Part shown: positions 27,943-37,184 of the stretch, piece after piece
Position numbering within the stretch: the stretch's first letter is position 1
Layout: the number at the start of each line of letters is the position of its first letter
From: Bradyrhizobium sp. URHD0069
Lineage (GTDB): Bacteria; Pseudomonadota; Alphaproteobacteria; Rhizobiales; Xanthobacteraceae
Assembly (NCBI RefSeq): GCF_000701345.1
Contig: NZ_JNIJ01000030.1
Span: forward strand, 1 to 64,000
Direction: 5' to 3'
DNA length: 64,000 bases
Translations under genes and position numbers: made by a program
Notes under the pieces: generated by a model
The model's database searches: none
Seen by the model: only the letters and a program-made list of their open reading frames with translations
Told to the model about the DNA's origin: nothing

Positions 27943-28337
27943 CCGAATTGACGAGCAGTCCCCCCTGGTTTGTTCAGCGCTGGCCCGACTTCGGGATGGT
28001 CGGGGCCGAGCACTTCCTCACGGATCGCCAGCGAGCGCCTGTGGAGCGGCTCGGCGTCGGTATAGCGGCTTTGGTCCTCGTAGAGCCCCGCCAGATCGTC
28101 CAACAAGAACGCGACCCCGGGATCGTCGGGACCGCTCACCTTCTCTTGGATTGCCAACGCGCGTTGGACGAGCGGTATTGCATCCCCATACTTCTCCGCG
28201 CGAGTAAGCTCTCTCGCTCTAGTCTGGAGCGCTATCGCTTCTTTATCGTTTGGTGCCGCAGACGGCATTGTCGCCGAAGCCGCCCAGAGGACCAACGACG
28301 CAAAAACGATCGGGTTCTTTCGATGGATTCTAACCAT
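27930..28337 (-). pseudogene. TPR protein, N-terminal fragment
   Basis: A signal peptide (KNPIVFASLVLWAASATMPSAA) is followed by TPR_12-type repeats (YGDAIPLVQRALAIQEKVSG; YTDAEPLHRRSLAIREEVLG). Family members normally continue with many repeats, while here the reading stops after about two at residue 135 with an unrelated tail, so I read it as truncated. It would have been exported. The deaminase gene starts within its last codons. The stretch 28338-28655 to its right shows no gene. Confidence 0.7.
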
Positions 28338-28655
28338 TGACTTCCCCGCTCAAATTCCAAGTGGAGACCAGCGATCATTTATTATGCGCTGCGCGTCTGC
28401 TGCACCAGCGCGGCCAGCGCCCGCAACTGCCGCACCGCTGAGAAGAGATCGAATGAGATCCGAGCCGCACGACCAAATCCTGCATCGCAGGATATCGAAA
28501 TGGCGCGGACCAGTCAGTAGGTAATCAGAGCCTTTTCGCAACTCAGCGGGTGACGTGGCCAGGTCCGACTTCCGTTAAGGGGTCAAAAGCTGACTCTCAC
28601 GTAATGTCTGCTCCTGGGCGCTTAGCGGATGTGCCAGCTCCTCAACGCACTCCGA

Positions 28656-29061
28656 TTAATTCGAATTGTGCAGCGCGGAACGCTGCTGTGCCCACGTCGC
28701 CGGCAGCGGCTTTAGCAGATCATCAAGCTGAAGGGTGGTGGGTTGGCGTCCAGTGAGGATCGCTTCAATAATGTCTGGCGCGATCAAGGTCAGGCGGAGA
28801 ATTCGGCTCAGATAGGAATCGTTGACCTTCTCGGCCTTGGCCAATTCTGCTGAGGAATTGTACTCGCCGCTTTCGAGCATTTGCCGCCAGCGGTGGGCGC
28901 GGACCACGGCCTTGACGAGCGCGGTTTCGACCCGTGTGACGGGGTCGCACCGGAGGTGACAGGATCTGCTTGCTACCGCCGCGCTGGAGGAAGGTAACGA
29001 GGCTACTGACGGTCGCGGTCTGCCCGTCCTTGCTGATGCTGGTTTGAGCACCGGTCGTCAT
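28656..29061 (-). pseudogene. Frameshifted duplicate of the recombinase-associated HTH gene
   Basis: Its first part (MTTGAQTSISKDGQTATVS ... FLQRGGSKQILSPP) and second part (ALVKAVVRAHRWRQMLES ... IIEAILTGRQ) are in different frames; together they match the intact gene at 29393-29818. About 176 bp (28743-28918) are nearly identical to 29482-29657, which points to recent duplication. The frame break lies near 28945. Confidence 0.85.
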
Positions 29062-29112
29062 GCGGCATCCCGCTCGGAGGCGGAGTGACCGGCCACTCGC
29101 CGGCTATCAGGG

Positions 29113-29292
29113 CTAATCCGTCGTAAACGGGACCACGTCGCCGTCGGCCGCCTTGATGACAGCCTTGGCCATCTCGGTGGGATCGAACCCGAGGTTGGCC
29201 AGAACCTCGGCAACACCCTGTCGCTCCAGCTCAGCGACCACAGCCTCGGCCACCTTCCACAGGCGAGCTAACTCGGCAGCTTTATCGGCCAT
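29113..29292 (-). CDS. Small acidic helical protein, 59 aa
   Basis: ATG 29292 is preceded by AAAAGAGG. The 59 codons read MADKAAELARLWKVAEAVV and on through GVAEVLANLGFDPTEMAKA to VPFTTD. The alternation suggests a helical protein. It lies between the two copies of the recombinase-associated HTH gene and in the same direction as the recombinase operon, so it is probably part of it. No family name is known to me. Confidence 0.65.
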   Translation of the reverse strand: MADKAAELARLWKVAEAVVAELERQGVAEVLANLGFDPTEMAKAVIKAADGDVVPFTTD

Positions 29293-29392
29293 GATGATCA
29301 GCCTCTTTTATGGGTCAGCTAGTCATGGGCACCCTCAGTACCCCTCGATAACCCCCAAGGAGCCTCAATGATCCTCAGGTAGACGCCGTGCG

Positions 29393-29818
29393 CTACTGCT
29401 GACCAAACAGCGCGAAATGCTGCAATTCCCACGCCGCCGGCAGCGGCTTGAGTAGATCGTCGAGCTGAAGCGTGCTGAGTTGGCGTCCAGTGAGGATCGC
29501 TTCAATAATGTCTGGCGCGATCAAGGTCAGGCGGAGAATTCGGCTCAGATAGGAATCGTTGACCTTCTCGGCCTTGGCCAATTCTGCTGAGGAATTGTAC
29601 TCGCCGCTTTCGAGCATTTGCCGCCAGCGGTGGGCGCGGACCACGGCCTTGACCAGTGCGCCGTCAACACGCGGGGCGGGCGACCATGGTGCCGTTCCCG
29701 GAGGTGAGAGGATCTGCTTGCGACCGCCACGCTGAAGAAAGCTCACGGAAATGCTGACCACCGCCGTGCGCCCATCCTTGCTGATTTGGGCTTTGCCTGC
29801 TTGAGCGCCGGTCGTCAT
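29393..29818 (-). CDS. Recombinase-associated HTH protein, 141 aa
   Basis: The N-terminal ~40 residues are strand-like (ISKDGRTAVVSISVSFLQRG) and basic; the C-terminal half carries a clear helix-turn-helix (SAELAKAEKVNDSYLSRIL followed by LTLIAPDIIEAILTG) of the kind seen at the ends of large serine recombinases and in ParB-like proteins. Its ATG overlaps the recombinase stop (ATGA, 29815-29818), so it is translated together with it and probably helps it bind DNA. A damaged duplicate lies 330 nt downstream. Confidence 0.8.
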   Translation of the reverse strand: MTTGAQAGKAQISKDGRTAVVSISVSFLQRGGRKQILSPPGTAPWSPAPRVDGALVKAVVRAHRWRQMLESGEYNSSAELAKAEKVNDSYLSRILRLTLIAPDIIEAILTGRQLSTLQLDDLLKPLPAAWELQHFALFGQQ

Positions 29819-31149
29819 GCGGCATCCTGCCGGGTGATGGAATTGCCGGTCAATTCGCCGAGGAGCGAGGTGACGCCATCGATCCGGAGCTTGATATCAA
29901 CGCGGTCTGCGCGGATATCAACGCGCTCGACGAGAAGCGAGATGATGCGGGACTGCTCGGCCGGGAATAGTTCATTCCAAAGCGGATCGAACGCCTGCAG
30001 GGCGGTGCGGACCTCGGACTCGGTCAGGCCCTTGATGGATTTGCGGGCGCTGCGCCATGTCTGGACGATGATTTCGGGGGACAGCAGCAGAATGCGGACC
30101 TGATCGATCACGATCTTCTCAATCTCGGCGGCCGGAACCCGGGCAACCGGACAATCGTCTGAGCCCTGCTTCAGGACGGTCTGGCTGAGATAGTAGCGAT
30201 AAAGCCTGCCATTCTTTCGCGTGTGCGTCGGCGACATGGCGACCCCGGTGGGGCCGAAGATGATTCCTTTCAACAGGGAGGGCGTTTGTGCCCGGGTGGA
30301 AGCCGCTCGCCTGCGCGGGCTTTCCTGGAATCTGGCCTGGACCTTGTCCCAGACCTTTCGGTCAATGATGCCGGCATGTTCGCCGGGATAGGAGACGCCC
30401 TTGTGCACGGCCACGCCGATATACACGGGGTTGTTGAGCATTTTGTAGAGAATGCCCTTGTCGATCAGCTTGTCGTACTTGTTGCGGATGTTTCCCGCGA
30501 TCAGCTCCCGCGCCAGCGTGGTGATGGCCCCGGTCTTGGCGAAGCGCTGGAAGATCGAGCGCACGAGCTTGGCATCGACCTCGTTGACAACAAGTTTGCG
30601 ATCCCGGACCTCGTAGCCGAGCGGCGCCCAGCCGCCCATCCACATGCCCCGCTTGCGGGACGCCGTGAACTTGTCCCGGATGCGCTCGCCAATCACCTCG
30701 CGCTCGAATTGGGCGAAGGACAGCAGAACGTTAAGCGTCAGCCGGCCCATTGACGTGGTGGTGTTGAAGGACTGCGTCACCGACACGAACGTGACCTTGT
30801 GCTGGTCGAACACCTCGACCAGCCGGGAAAAGTCCATCAGCGAGCGGGACAGGCGATCGATCTTGTAGACCACCACCACATCGACCTTGCCGGTCTCAAT
30901 ATCTGCGCGCAGCCGCTTGAGCGCGGGACGCTCCAAGGTGCCGCCGGAGAAGCCGCCATCGTCATAGCGGTCGGGAACGAGGATCCAGCCCTCGGCGCGC
31001 TGGCTCGCAACATAGGCCTCGCAGGCCTCGCGCTGGGCATCAAGGGAGTTGAACTCCATCTCGAGGCCTTCTTCGCTCGACTTGCGGGTGTACACCGCGC
31101 AGCGGAGTTTTTGCTGCGGCACCAGCGCCGTGGGCTGTTTCTTGCTCAT
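29815..31149 (-). CDS. Large serine recombinase
   Basis: A 444-residue serine recombinase. The N-terminal resolvase domain has the catalytic serine in AVYTRKSSEEG, and the conserved VVVVYKIDRLSRSLMDF and FEREVIGERIRDK segments. The recombinase domain follows (GGWAPLGYEVRDRKL ... NNPVYIGV), then a zinc-ribbon-like region (YRYYLSQ ... DDCPVARVPA). It overlaps both neighbours by four bases: the DUF2924 gene upstream and the HTH gene downstream. The set DUF2924/recombinase/HTH is a common mobile module in Rhizobiales. Its own attachment site is not evident. Confidence 0.94.
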   Translation of the reverse strand: MSKKQPTALVPQQKLRCAVYTRKSSEEGLEMEFNSLDAQREACEAYVASQRAEGWILVPDRYDDGGFSGGTLERPALKRLRADIETGKVDVVVVYKIDRLSRSLMDFSRLVEVFDQHKVTFVSVTQSFNTTTSMGRLTLNVLLSFAQFEREVIGERIRDKFTASRKRGMWMGGWAPLGYEVRDRKLVVNEVDAKLVRSIFQRFAKTGAITTLARELIAGNIRNKYDKLIDKGILYKMLNNPVYIGVAVHKGVSYPGEHAGIIDRKVWDKVQARFQESPRRRAASTRAQTPSLLKGIIFGPTGVAMSPTHTRKNGRLYRYYLSQTVLKQGSDDCPVARVPAAEIEKIVIDQVRILLLSPEIIVQTWRSARKSIKGLTESEVRTALQAFDPLWNELFPAEQSRIISLLVERVDIRADRVDIKLRIDGVTSLLGELTGNSITRQDAA

Positions 31150-31586
31150 GCCGCACCGCGGTGGTTCTTCAGCCCGAAGAACACCCAGCCGTTCCAGCGC
31201 ACCTTGGTGATTTCACGCGCGATGGCCGACAGCGACTTGTAAGGCCGACCCTGAAATTCGAAATCCTCGCCGCGGATCGTCACGCAATGCTGCACACCCT
31301 GCCATTCGCGCAGCAGACGAGTTCCGGCGATCGGCAGACGATCAGAGCGGGTTTTGGCGCGGGGCTTGCCGTCGTATTGCCTTGCCAACACCCGCAGCCG
31401 GTCGACGGTTTCCTCTTTCAGGCCGCCATAGGCCAGCTCCTGAATACGATAGGCCAGCCGGCTTTCCAGGAAGCGCCGGTTGTACGGCGGGGGCTCGGTA
31501 TCGAACAATGCGCGCCATTTAGCTTTCAGCGCGGGTGCGGGCGCGCCCTTTAAAGCCGCCAACTGGGCTAAAACGGTATCAGTCAT
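31146..31586 (-). CDS. DUF2924 protein
   Basis: A 146-residue protein starting at ATG 31586 (MTDTVLAQLAALKGAPAPA). It fits DUF2924 throughout: LKAKWRALFDTEPPPYNRRF, LAYRIQELAYGGL, GTRLLREWQGVQH and the C-terminal SLSAIAREITKVRWNG segment. The family is nearly always next to a serine recombinase, as here, with a four-base overlap. Its job is unknown; a DNA-binding helper for the recombinase is likely. Confidence 0.92.
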   Translation of the reverse strand: MTDTVLAQLAALKGAPAPALKAKWRALFDTEPPPYNRRFLESRLAYRIQELAYGGLKEETVDRLRVLARQYDGKPRAKTRSDRLPIAGTRLLREWQGVQHCVTIRGEDFEFQGRPYKSLSAIAREITKVRWNGWVFFGLKNHRGAA

Positions 31587-31792
31587 GGTGAAGCCTCGGG
31601 AGAGCAAGATGGCGCATCACTGCTCTGGTCGGGCGTGAAGTGAAGCGAACTTTCTCCGAACTCACGAGCAAACACGCTGGACTTACGGCTTTGAAGCCGC
31701 ATTAGAGCGTCGGCCAGCAGCCCGCCGATTTCAGCAATACGTTCGCTTGGCTTGGGATCAACCGAATGTGCAGGGTTCATCATCGAATCCAT
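31583..31792 (-). CDS. Small protein of the recombinase operon, 69 aa
   Basis: Contains KPSERIAEIGGLLADALMRL followed by a polar tail (FGESSLHFTPD). The same kind of small protein precedes DUF2924 genes in other Bradyrhizobium modules as I recall them. Its stop overlaps the DUF2924 ATG. Starts at 31792, 31783 or 31780 are possible. Confidence 0.7.
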   Translation of the reverse strand: MDSMMNPAHSVDPKPSERIAEIGGLLADALMRLQSRKSSVFAREFGESSLHFTPDQSSDAPSCSPEASP

Positions 31793-32026
31793 TCCAACAG
31801 GATGGCCTCTGATGAACTCGCTCAGGCGAAAGGAATATCGAAATCGTTTAGTCGACGTAGCTGTGCGACGAAGAAAGTGGCCTAGCGAAAACCACGGCCA
31901 CGAATGTCCGTCAATTTTTTAGAAAAAGTGCGACGCCCGTTCAGAATTAATTCAAACAATCACCGGTAGCATTGCTGGCACGCCTTAAGTGAATGCGAAG
32001 GTGGTGCAGAGCAGTGAGCAGGCACG

Positions 32027-32806
32027 ATGGGCCACCAGCATTTGGGAACACTGTCTCGCTCTCGTAAGTGGCGGGAGATCATCGAACTCATCGACGGAGG
32101 CGCTAACGTCCAAGAGGTCGCCGCCGCGACATCGGCTGCTGCAGAGCAGCAAATGATGGATACAAGCGATGATCCGGCCCTCAAGCACTCTTTCTGGCTG
32201 CTCACCCAAATACCTATCGCTGCACGTAAGGAGGATTTTGCCCTCGAACTGAGGCAGCTCGGCTTTCGCATCAGTGATCGTCCGACATTGCTTGAGGTAG
32301 CAACAGCGATGAGCGGCGCGGTCGATCGGTTCGTCGCGAGGAAGGGTGGCCGGACGGACGTCGGGGAAATGGCTCAGCTATCAGCGCTCGAAAGCCTCAA
32401 CGCTATTGCTGGTCGGGAGTTACCAGACCTCTTCGACCAAGTCGTAGAGAAAACAAAGAGTGCACTTGGCGGTTTAGGCACTGCGAGACAATTCGCCGTT
32501 CTGGCGCGAGATTTTTTCTCACGGCTCACGCGTCGGCACCTCGACTATTTTCTGAGCCGGCAGCTGTCGCAGCATGTCGGCTTCAATTCACGGTTCCAGA
32601 CTATCCGCGAGCATCGGCAGTTTGATGAGGCCCTTGATCTCCACTGCCGCGAGGCTTCGAGAATCATCAAAGAGTTCTCCGGGGAGTGGTTCTCAAAGCA
32701 CACTTATGAAGGCGGCATTACCGAAACCAAAGCGGGTAATTTCGCCCATGTAGCCTTCCACAAAATGAGAGATGAACTGAGGCAGCGCAGGAGCACTCAT
32801 GCGTGA
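32027..32806 (+). CDS. Partner protein of a QueC-like enzyme (MG start), 259 aa
   Basis: Begins MGHQHLGTLSRSRKWREII. It is helical throughout, with an alanine-rich N-terminal part (VQEVAAATSAAAEQQMMDTS) and conserved-looking GRTDVGEMAQLSALESLNAI and RRHLDYFLSRQLSQHVG segments. I know no domain name for it. Its stop overlaps by eight bases the start of a QueC-like gene. In the Qat and type IV CBASS defence systems QueC-like enzymes act on a partner, reportedly at an N-terminal glycine; this protein would expose glycine 2 after methionine removal. The role as modification target is inference. Gene appears intact. Confidence 0.7.
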   Translation: MGHQHLGTLSRSRKWREIIELIDGGANVQEVAAATSAAAEQQMMDTSDDPALKHSFWLLTQIPIAARKEDFALELRQLGFRISDRPTLLEVATAMSGAVDRFVARKGGRTDVGEMAQLSALESLNAIAGRELPDLFDQVVEKTKSALGGLGTARQFAVLARDFFSRLTRRHLDYFLSRQLSQHVGFNSRFQTIREHRQFDEALDLHCREASRIIKEFSGEWFSKHTYEGGITETKAGNFAHVAFHKMRDELRQRRSTHA

Positions 32807-33836
32807 GCAGCACGTCCTATGCGGCGGACTAGGAGCTGCACGTAACGGTTCCAATGCTGTGAACATTGACGTTAACGCCGCGCCTGGCGGTCCTAACAGG
32901 GTCAACTTGCATATTGATCACATTTCAAAGCGGCTGGCTGACAATATTCCAGACGTGCTGACCGACATGCTGGAACTTGCGGCTTACGTGTACTGCGCCG
33001 ACCAGTTCACTAGCCGTGGTACAAGCCAGATGGCCGGAATGGGAGAGAAATGGCGGCGCCAATTTCACTTCAAAGTTCCGGTTCGTCGTGTCGCTCTTTG
33101 GACCCAGCCAGAGGTCTATGAAGCACTCTGCGATACGCTGAATTTCCTGTCTGAGGACGAATTTCACTTTGAGTTTGTGGCATCCTCGAACTCGCTCCCC
33201 CTACAATCGTATCTTCCGTTCGAGGATGCAGGCGCACACTCTATTGTACCGGACGAGGTCATCCTGTTTTCGGGCGGGCTGGATTCATTGGCTGGTACAG
33301 CTTCCGCCATTATGGGCGCGGGAAAAAAGGTCGCCCTGGTCAGTCATCAAAGTTCCACGATGATTGCCTCAAGGCAGAAGGCCCTTGTCGTCGACCTTCG
33401 CGAACGCACGAAAATGAGCGCGCTTTTCCCTATTCCGATCAGAATCAACAAGGGAAACGAAGAAGCGGTCGAGTTCACTCAACGCACTCGATCGTTCATG
33501 TTCGCGACTTTAGGTTTGATCGTGTCCCGGATGTTCGGCCTGAATGACCTCTATTTTTACGAGAACGGAGTGGTGAGTATCAATTTGCCGATCGCCTCCC
33601 ACGTCCTCGGGGCTCGAGCAAGCCGAACCACTCATCCCCAGTTCCTCGCGAACTGCAGCAAGCTATTCTCCCTCTTGTTGTCGGCTGATTTCACTCTGCG
33701 CAATCCATACCTTTGGAAAACCAAAAGCGAAGTCGTGAAAATTCTTGCGGAAAGCCAAGGCGCAGATCTGATCTCGAAGACGTTTAGCTGCACACGCGTG
33801 AGAGAGGCGACCAAACGCAGTCAGCATTGCGGTTGA
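32799..33836 (+). CDS. QueC-like (QatC-like) PP-loop enzyme, C-terminally truncated
   Basis: A 345-residue relative of 7-cyano-7-deazaguanine synthase. An N-terminal ~145-residue extension absent from housekeeping QueC precedes the PP-loop VILFSGGLDSLAG (SGGLDS at ~158-163), which binds ATP. Near the end, FSCTRVREATKRSQHCG gives the first two cysteines of the zinc site, but the frame stops right there, where relatives continue G-x-C-x-x-C. So two of four zinc ligands and the tail are lost, and unrelated sequence follows. Extension and operon partner place it with defence-type QueC proteins rather than queuosine synthesis. In its present form it is probably inactive. Confidence 0.82.
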   Translation: MREQHVLCGGLGAARNGSNAVNIDVNAAPGGPNRVNLHIDHISKRLADNIPDVLTDMLELAAYVYCADQFTSRGTSQMAGMGEKWRRQFHFKVPVRRVALWTQPEVYEALCDTLNFLSEDEFHFEFVASSNSLPLQSYLPFEDAGAHSIVPDEVILFSGGLDSLAGTASAIMGAGKKVALVSHQSSTMIASRQKALVVDLRERTKMSALFPIPIRINKGNEEAVEFTQRTRSFMFATLGLIVSRMFGLNDLYFYENGVVSINLPIASHVLGARASRTTHPQFLANCSKLFSLLLSADFTLRNPYLWKTKSEVVKILAESQGADLISKTFSCTRVREATKRSQHCG

Positions 33837-33988
33837 GAGCCCCAGCTAAGCTAGCCCTATTCCCGATTTCGCGGTCGACAACGGAGGTGACTTCTTGGCC
33901 GTGCCGGCGGTGGAGGTCCCAAACCTTTTTTATGTTCTCGTCGGCCGCCCCGGAAAGATGCTCCGCAACGCGAAAGACCTGCCCATAG

Positions 33989-35029
33989 CTAGCGGTAAAG
34001 GATTGCTGCGACAGTGCGTATGCCATTGCCGACAACAAGCTCACCCTAAACGGTGGCTGGGACGAGGAACTGCTAGGGCTTGAGCTTGGGGAGCTTGAAG
34101 TCTTGGGTTTCGACCTTGACCTGATCGGCTTCACTGAAAGCGAACGAGAAGCACTAGCCGCGCAATTTACAGAAGGGCTGACCGATCCAGACGCCGTGCC
34201 AGACTTGCCCCGCGACCCGATCACGCGAGCCGGCGATCTTTGGATCCTTGGCACGCATCGCCTCCTTTGCGGTGACAGCACGTCCGCGGAAGCTACCGAG
34301 CGGCTGCTGGCCGGGGTCAAGCCGCAGTTGATGATTATTGACCCGCCCTACGGCGTGAACTACGATCCGGCGTGGCGGAAACGTGCCGGCGTCAATCTCA
34401 ACGCCCGCAAGCTCGGCAAGGTAGCTAACGACGATCGAGCCGATTGGCGGGAGGCATGGATGTTGTTTCCAGGCTCGGTCGCATATGTCTGGCATGCGGG
34501 TCGGCACACGAGTGAAGTCCAGCAGTCCCTTGAGGTTTCCGGCTTCGAGATGCGCTCTCAAATCATTTGGGCCAAGGACAGATTTGCCCTCAGCCGCGGC
34601 CATTATCATTGGCAGCACGAGCCCTGCTGGTACGCGGTGCGTGGGACGTCCGGGACGCGTTGGAGCGGGGACCGCAAGCAATCCACACTTTGGACCATCA
34701 ACGCACGCGAGGACGACGGGCACGGACACGGGACCCAGAAGCCGGTTGAGTGCATGCGCCGGCCTATCGAAAACAACTCGTCGCCAGGGCAGGCAATCTA
34801 CGAGCCGTTCAGCGGGTCCGGCACCACCATAGTCGCGGCCGAGATGACGGGGCGCTCCTGCTTCGCGATCGAGATCGATCCGGCCTATGTCGATGTCGCG
34901 GTGCTTCGCTGGCAGGCCTTTACGGGCGAGGATGCCAGGATCGACCAAGACGGGCGATCGTTCGCAGAAGTAGCCGCCGAACGCGCGTCGAAAGCGCCGG
35001 CTGATGAGACGACGACCACCCACGCCTGA
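33989..35029 (+). pseudogene. ParB/methylase DNA adenine methyltransferase lacking its N-terminal domain
   Basis: From about 34016 the frame reads AYAIADNKLTLNGGWDEELL and on to a complete beta-class methyltransferase: IIDPPYGVNYD (motif IV), KVANDDRADW, HGTQKPVECM, and YEPFSGSGTTIVAAEMTGR (motif I), FAIEIDP. The order DPPY before FxGxG fits N6-adenine methylases of phage and island type, which carry a ParB-like N-terminal domain. That domain is missing: the frame is closed by TAG at 33986-33988 and no ATG precedes it; TTG 34103 would give 308 residues. The truncated QueC-like gene ends 150 nt before, so a deletion junction probably lies between them. The methylase domain itself might still be made. 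Confidence 0.75.
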
Positions 35030-35732
35030 GCCATCACTGCGGTGCCAGGTCGAAGCCATGGCCGCCTACGGCATCCCCGAGGACAATATCTCCCGGGTGA
35101 GCGATTGGTGATAACCGCTGCTAAAATTAATTCTCGTTCCAATTGACTCCACTTGGACGCGGCGTAGCCTCGCCAGCGGATCGCGAGCTAGGCTTCCCAC
35201 GCCAGCAGAGCCAGAACGGGTCGCTCCCGCCAGCGCCAGTCGAAGTGGGCCGGTTCCACGCGTAGGTGCACCAGAACGGCGCTGGTAACAGCGCCGTTTC
35301 TTATTGGGCACCCGGCAGCAGCGCGTTCAGCTCGTCGCCTCGGTTGGCCGGGGGCAGGCCACTGTAGCAACGAAGTGGCTCCGAGCCTGTTAAGCATTCG
35401 CGGCAGGTAGTCTCTCTCCTCAGATAGCCCCCGCCGTCAGCGGTCCCGCCATTTGCAAGCCGCAGCTTTCGCAAATATCGCCGTAACAATCCCGACTAGT
35501 GTCGCGTATTGCCCTGCCAACGGGCCAAAGAAGGGCACGTGGCGCGGTGCGAGCGTCACGCGGCCTACGGCGACATCAGAAAGAATTCGAACGTTGAACT
35601 GCCTGTGTGCGCATGTCGCACAGCGGTAAGAAAAGACGCCAGTCGTCTGCGCTGCTGCAACATGAAAAGAGCAATGACATTGCTCTCAATCCCGCTACGA
35701 CCAAACCGCATACGGTGGTATGGAGTTTGGTC

Positions 35733-36416
35733 ATGGAGCGCGCCGTCGCATATCTTCGAGTCTCTACGCAACAGCAGCAGCGCTCTGGCCTCGGGATCGA
35801 TGCGCAACGTGCGGCCGTTCAGCGCTTTGCCGAAACCGAGTCACTCAAGATCATCGCCGAATATACCGAGTTTGAGACCGGCAAGGGCGCAGATGCCCTG
35901 GATCGGCGCCCGCAGCTTGCGGCTGCCTTGGCCGCAGCACGCGCCGCGAAGTGCAGCGTAGTTGTGTCGAAGCTCGATCGACTATCGCGTGATGTGGCCT
36001 TTGTATCGGGGCTAATGGCGCAACGAGTGCCGTTCATTGTTACCGAACTTGGCCGAGACGCTGATCCATTCATGCTCCACCTTTACGCAGCGTTGGCGGA
36101 GAAGGAACGCCGGCTGATATCTGAGCGGACGAGGGCCGCTCTCCAGGCGAAGACGGCGGCGGGAGCAAAGCTGGGAAATCGAACTAATCTTGAGTACGCC
36201 GGGCTGCTCGGGAGTTCTGTTCAGCGGCAGTCAGCCGATAAATTGGCGGCGAGTCTCGTGCTGATCGTCAAAGCCATCCGCCACACGGGTGCCTCGAGCC
36301 TCCGCGAAATTGCTGACGCTCTAAATGGACGGGGAATCCGGCCAGCGAGAGGCAGCAAGTGACACCGATCGACCGTGCGGAATCTGATCGCACGCATTGA
36401 AGCGGCGGCGCCGTAA
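35733..36416 (+). pseudogene. Serine recombinase (resolvase) with Trp-to-stop near the end
   Basis: A 209-residue resolvase-type recombinase from ATG 35733: catalytic serine in AYLRVSTQQQQRSGLG, then SVVVSKLDRLSRDVAF, LYAALAEKERRLISERTR and a C-terminal helix-turn-helix (SLREIADALNGRGIRPARG). TGA at 36360-36362 replaces the tryptophan expected before H-x-S-T-V-R-N-L; the frame then continues (HRSTVRNLIARIEAAAP) to 36416. Only ~18 residues are lost, so the catalytic domain may still work. A related, much shorter copy is at 41429. Confidence 0.8.
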
Positions 36417-36745
36417 TCCTTTTATAGGCGGGAAGTTTTTATAGGCTGGAAGTATGGCGCTGCGGCACAGCTCGCGGATAACGAAAGAGCTCAAGGCCAG
36501 CGATGCCGGTGAGGAGGGCGCCGACAGCCTTGCACCGGACGACCTGCAGCCGAGTACTCGTATAATTTGAGGGGGCTCACGGCCGTCGTCAGTGGGTTGA
36601 ACAGGTGAGGCAGATACAGACATCGGCGCGCTCGAAAGCATGAGCAGCCCGCCCTTTACATCGGCCGCCTCACACCGGCCCCGGGGCCGGTCGATTCACT
36701 CAACTGGCACTGACAATTGAGAATTTTCAGATGCGCAGTCTAGCA
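36417..36745. other. Intergenic stretch, no gene seen
   Basis: No frame with family resemblance or ribosome site was found here. The stretch contains a near repeat TTTTATAGGCGGGAAG / TTTTATAGGCTGGAAG at 36420-36451. Confidence 0.4.
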
Positions 36746-37123
36746 TTATAGGCCACCTCGGACGTCCCAGTAAGTAGGTGTCCCGTAGTACCGGTGGGTG
36801 CGCGTTTCCCAGTCTCGATCCTGCCACGAGTCATCACTGAACTCAGGCGCATCCTTCAGCTGTTGCTCGGTGATACTGGTGCGAAAACCACTAAGCGACG
36901 TATCATATGTCAGAGCGCCCCAAGGGATGGGATAATGGCTGTGGCCCAACCCAACAAATCCGCCAAAGCTCATGACGGCATAAGCCACCCGACCTGACAC
37001 CTTGTCGATAATGAGGTGATCAATCTCACCGATGTTCTTTCCATCTGCCCCATAAACCTCGGTTCCATGAATGTCTTCGCTTGAGATGCATTGATGATCC
37101 GGATGGGCTGTTGCGCGGGCCAT
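36746..37123 (-). CDS. PRC-barrel domain stress protein (1)
   Basis: A 125-residue protein with one PRC-barrel: EVYGADGKNIGEIDHLIIDK, GRVAYAVMSFGGFVGLG, then HSHYPIPWGALTYDT. ATG 37123 follows GAGGGAG. PRC-barrels bind protein or RNA partners; these small cytoplasmic forms are common in Bradyrhizobiaceae and linked with stress. A GGAAC-N17-GTT motif lies 36 nt upstream of the start, matching the EcfG promoter. It is a paralogue of the gene at 51979, with the same SFGGF core. Isolated gene. Confidence 0.9.
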   Translation of the reverse strand: MARATAHPDHQCISSEDIHGTEVYGADGKNIGEIDHLIIDKVSGRVAYAVMSFGGFVGLGHSHYPIPWGALTYDTSLSGFRTSITEQQLKDAPEFSDDSWQDRDWETRTHRYYGTPTYWDVRGGL

Positions 37124-37159
37124 GGCTTCGTCTCCCTCACAAGTGAGTTTCGTCGACTT

Positions 37160-37184
37160 AACTCGGCCGCTACATGCTCGTTCC
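37160..37184 (-). promoter_or_regulatory. EcfG-type promoter of PRC-barrel gene 1
   Basis: Minus-strand GGAAC, 17 bases, GTT. Alphaproteobacterial general stress sigma factors (EcfG) recognise GGAAC with a GTT about 17 bases on. Distance to the ATG is 36 nt, as for the other two PRC-barrel genes. Confidence 0.6.

Noticed and set aside
33784..34320. 178-residue leftward frame across the methylase start
   Set aside because: Half of it is an antisense shadow of the methylase. The remainder (GQVFRVAEHLSGAADENIK) looks protein-like but has no start, family or ribosome site.
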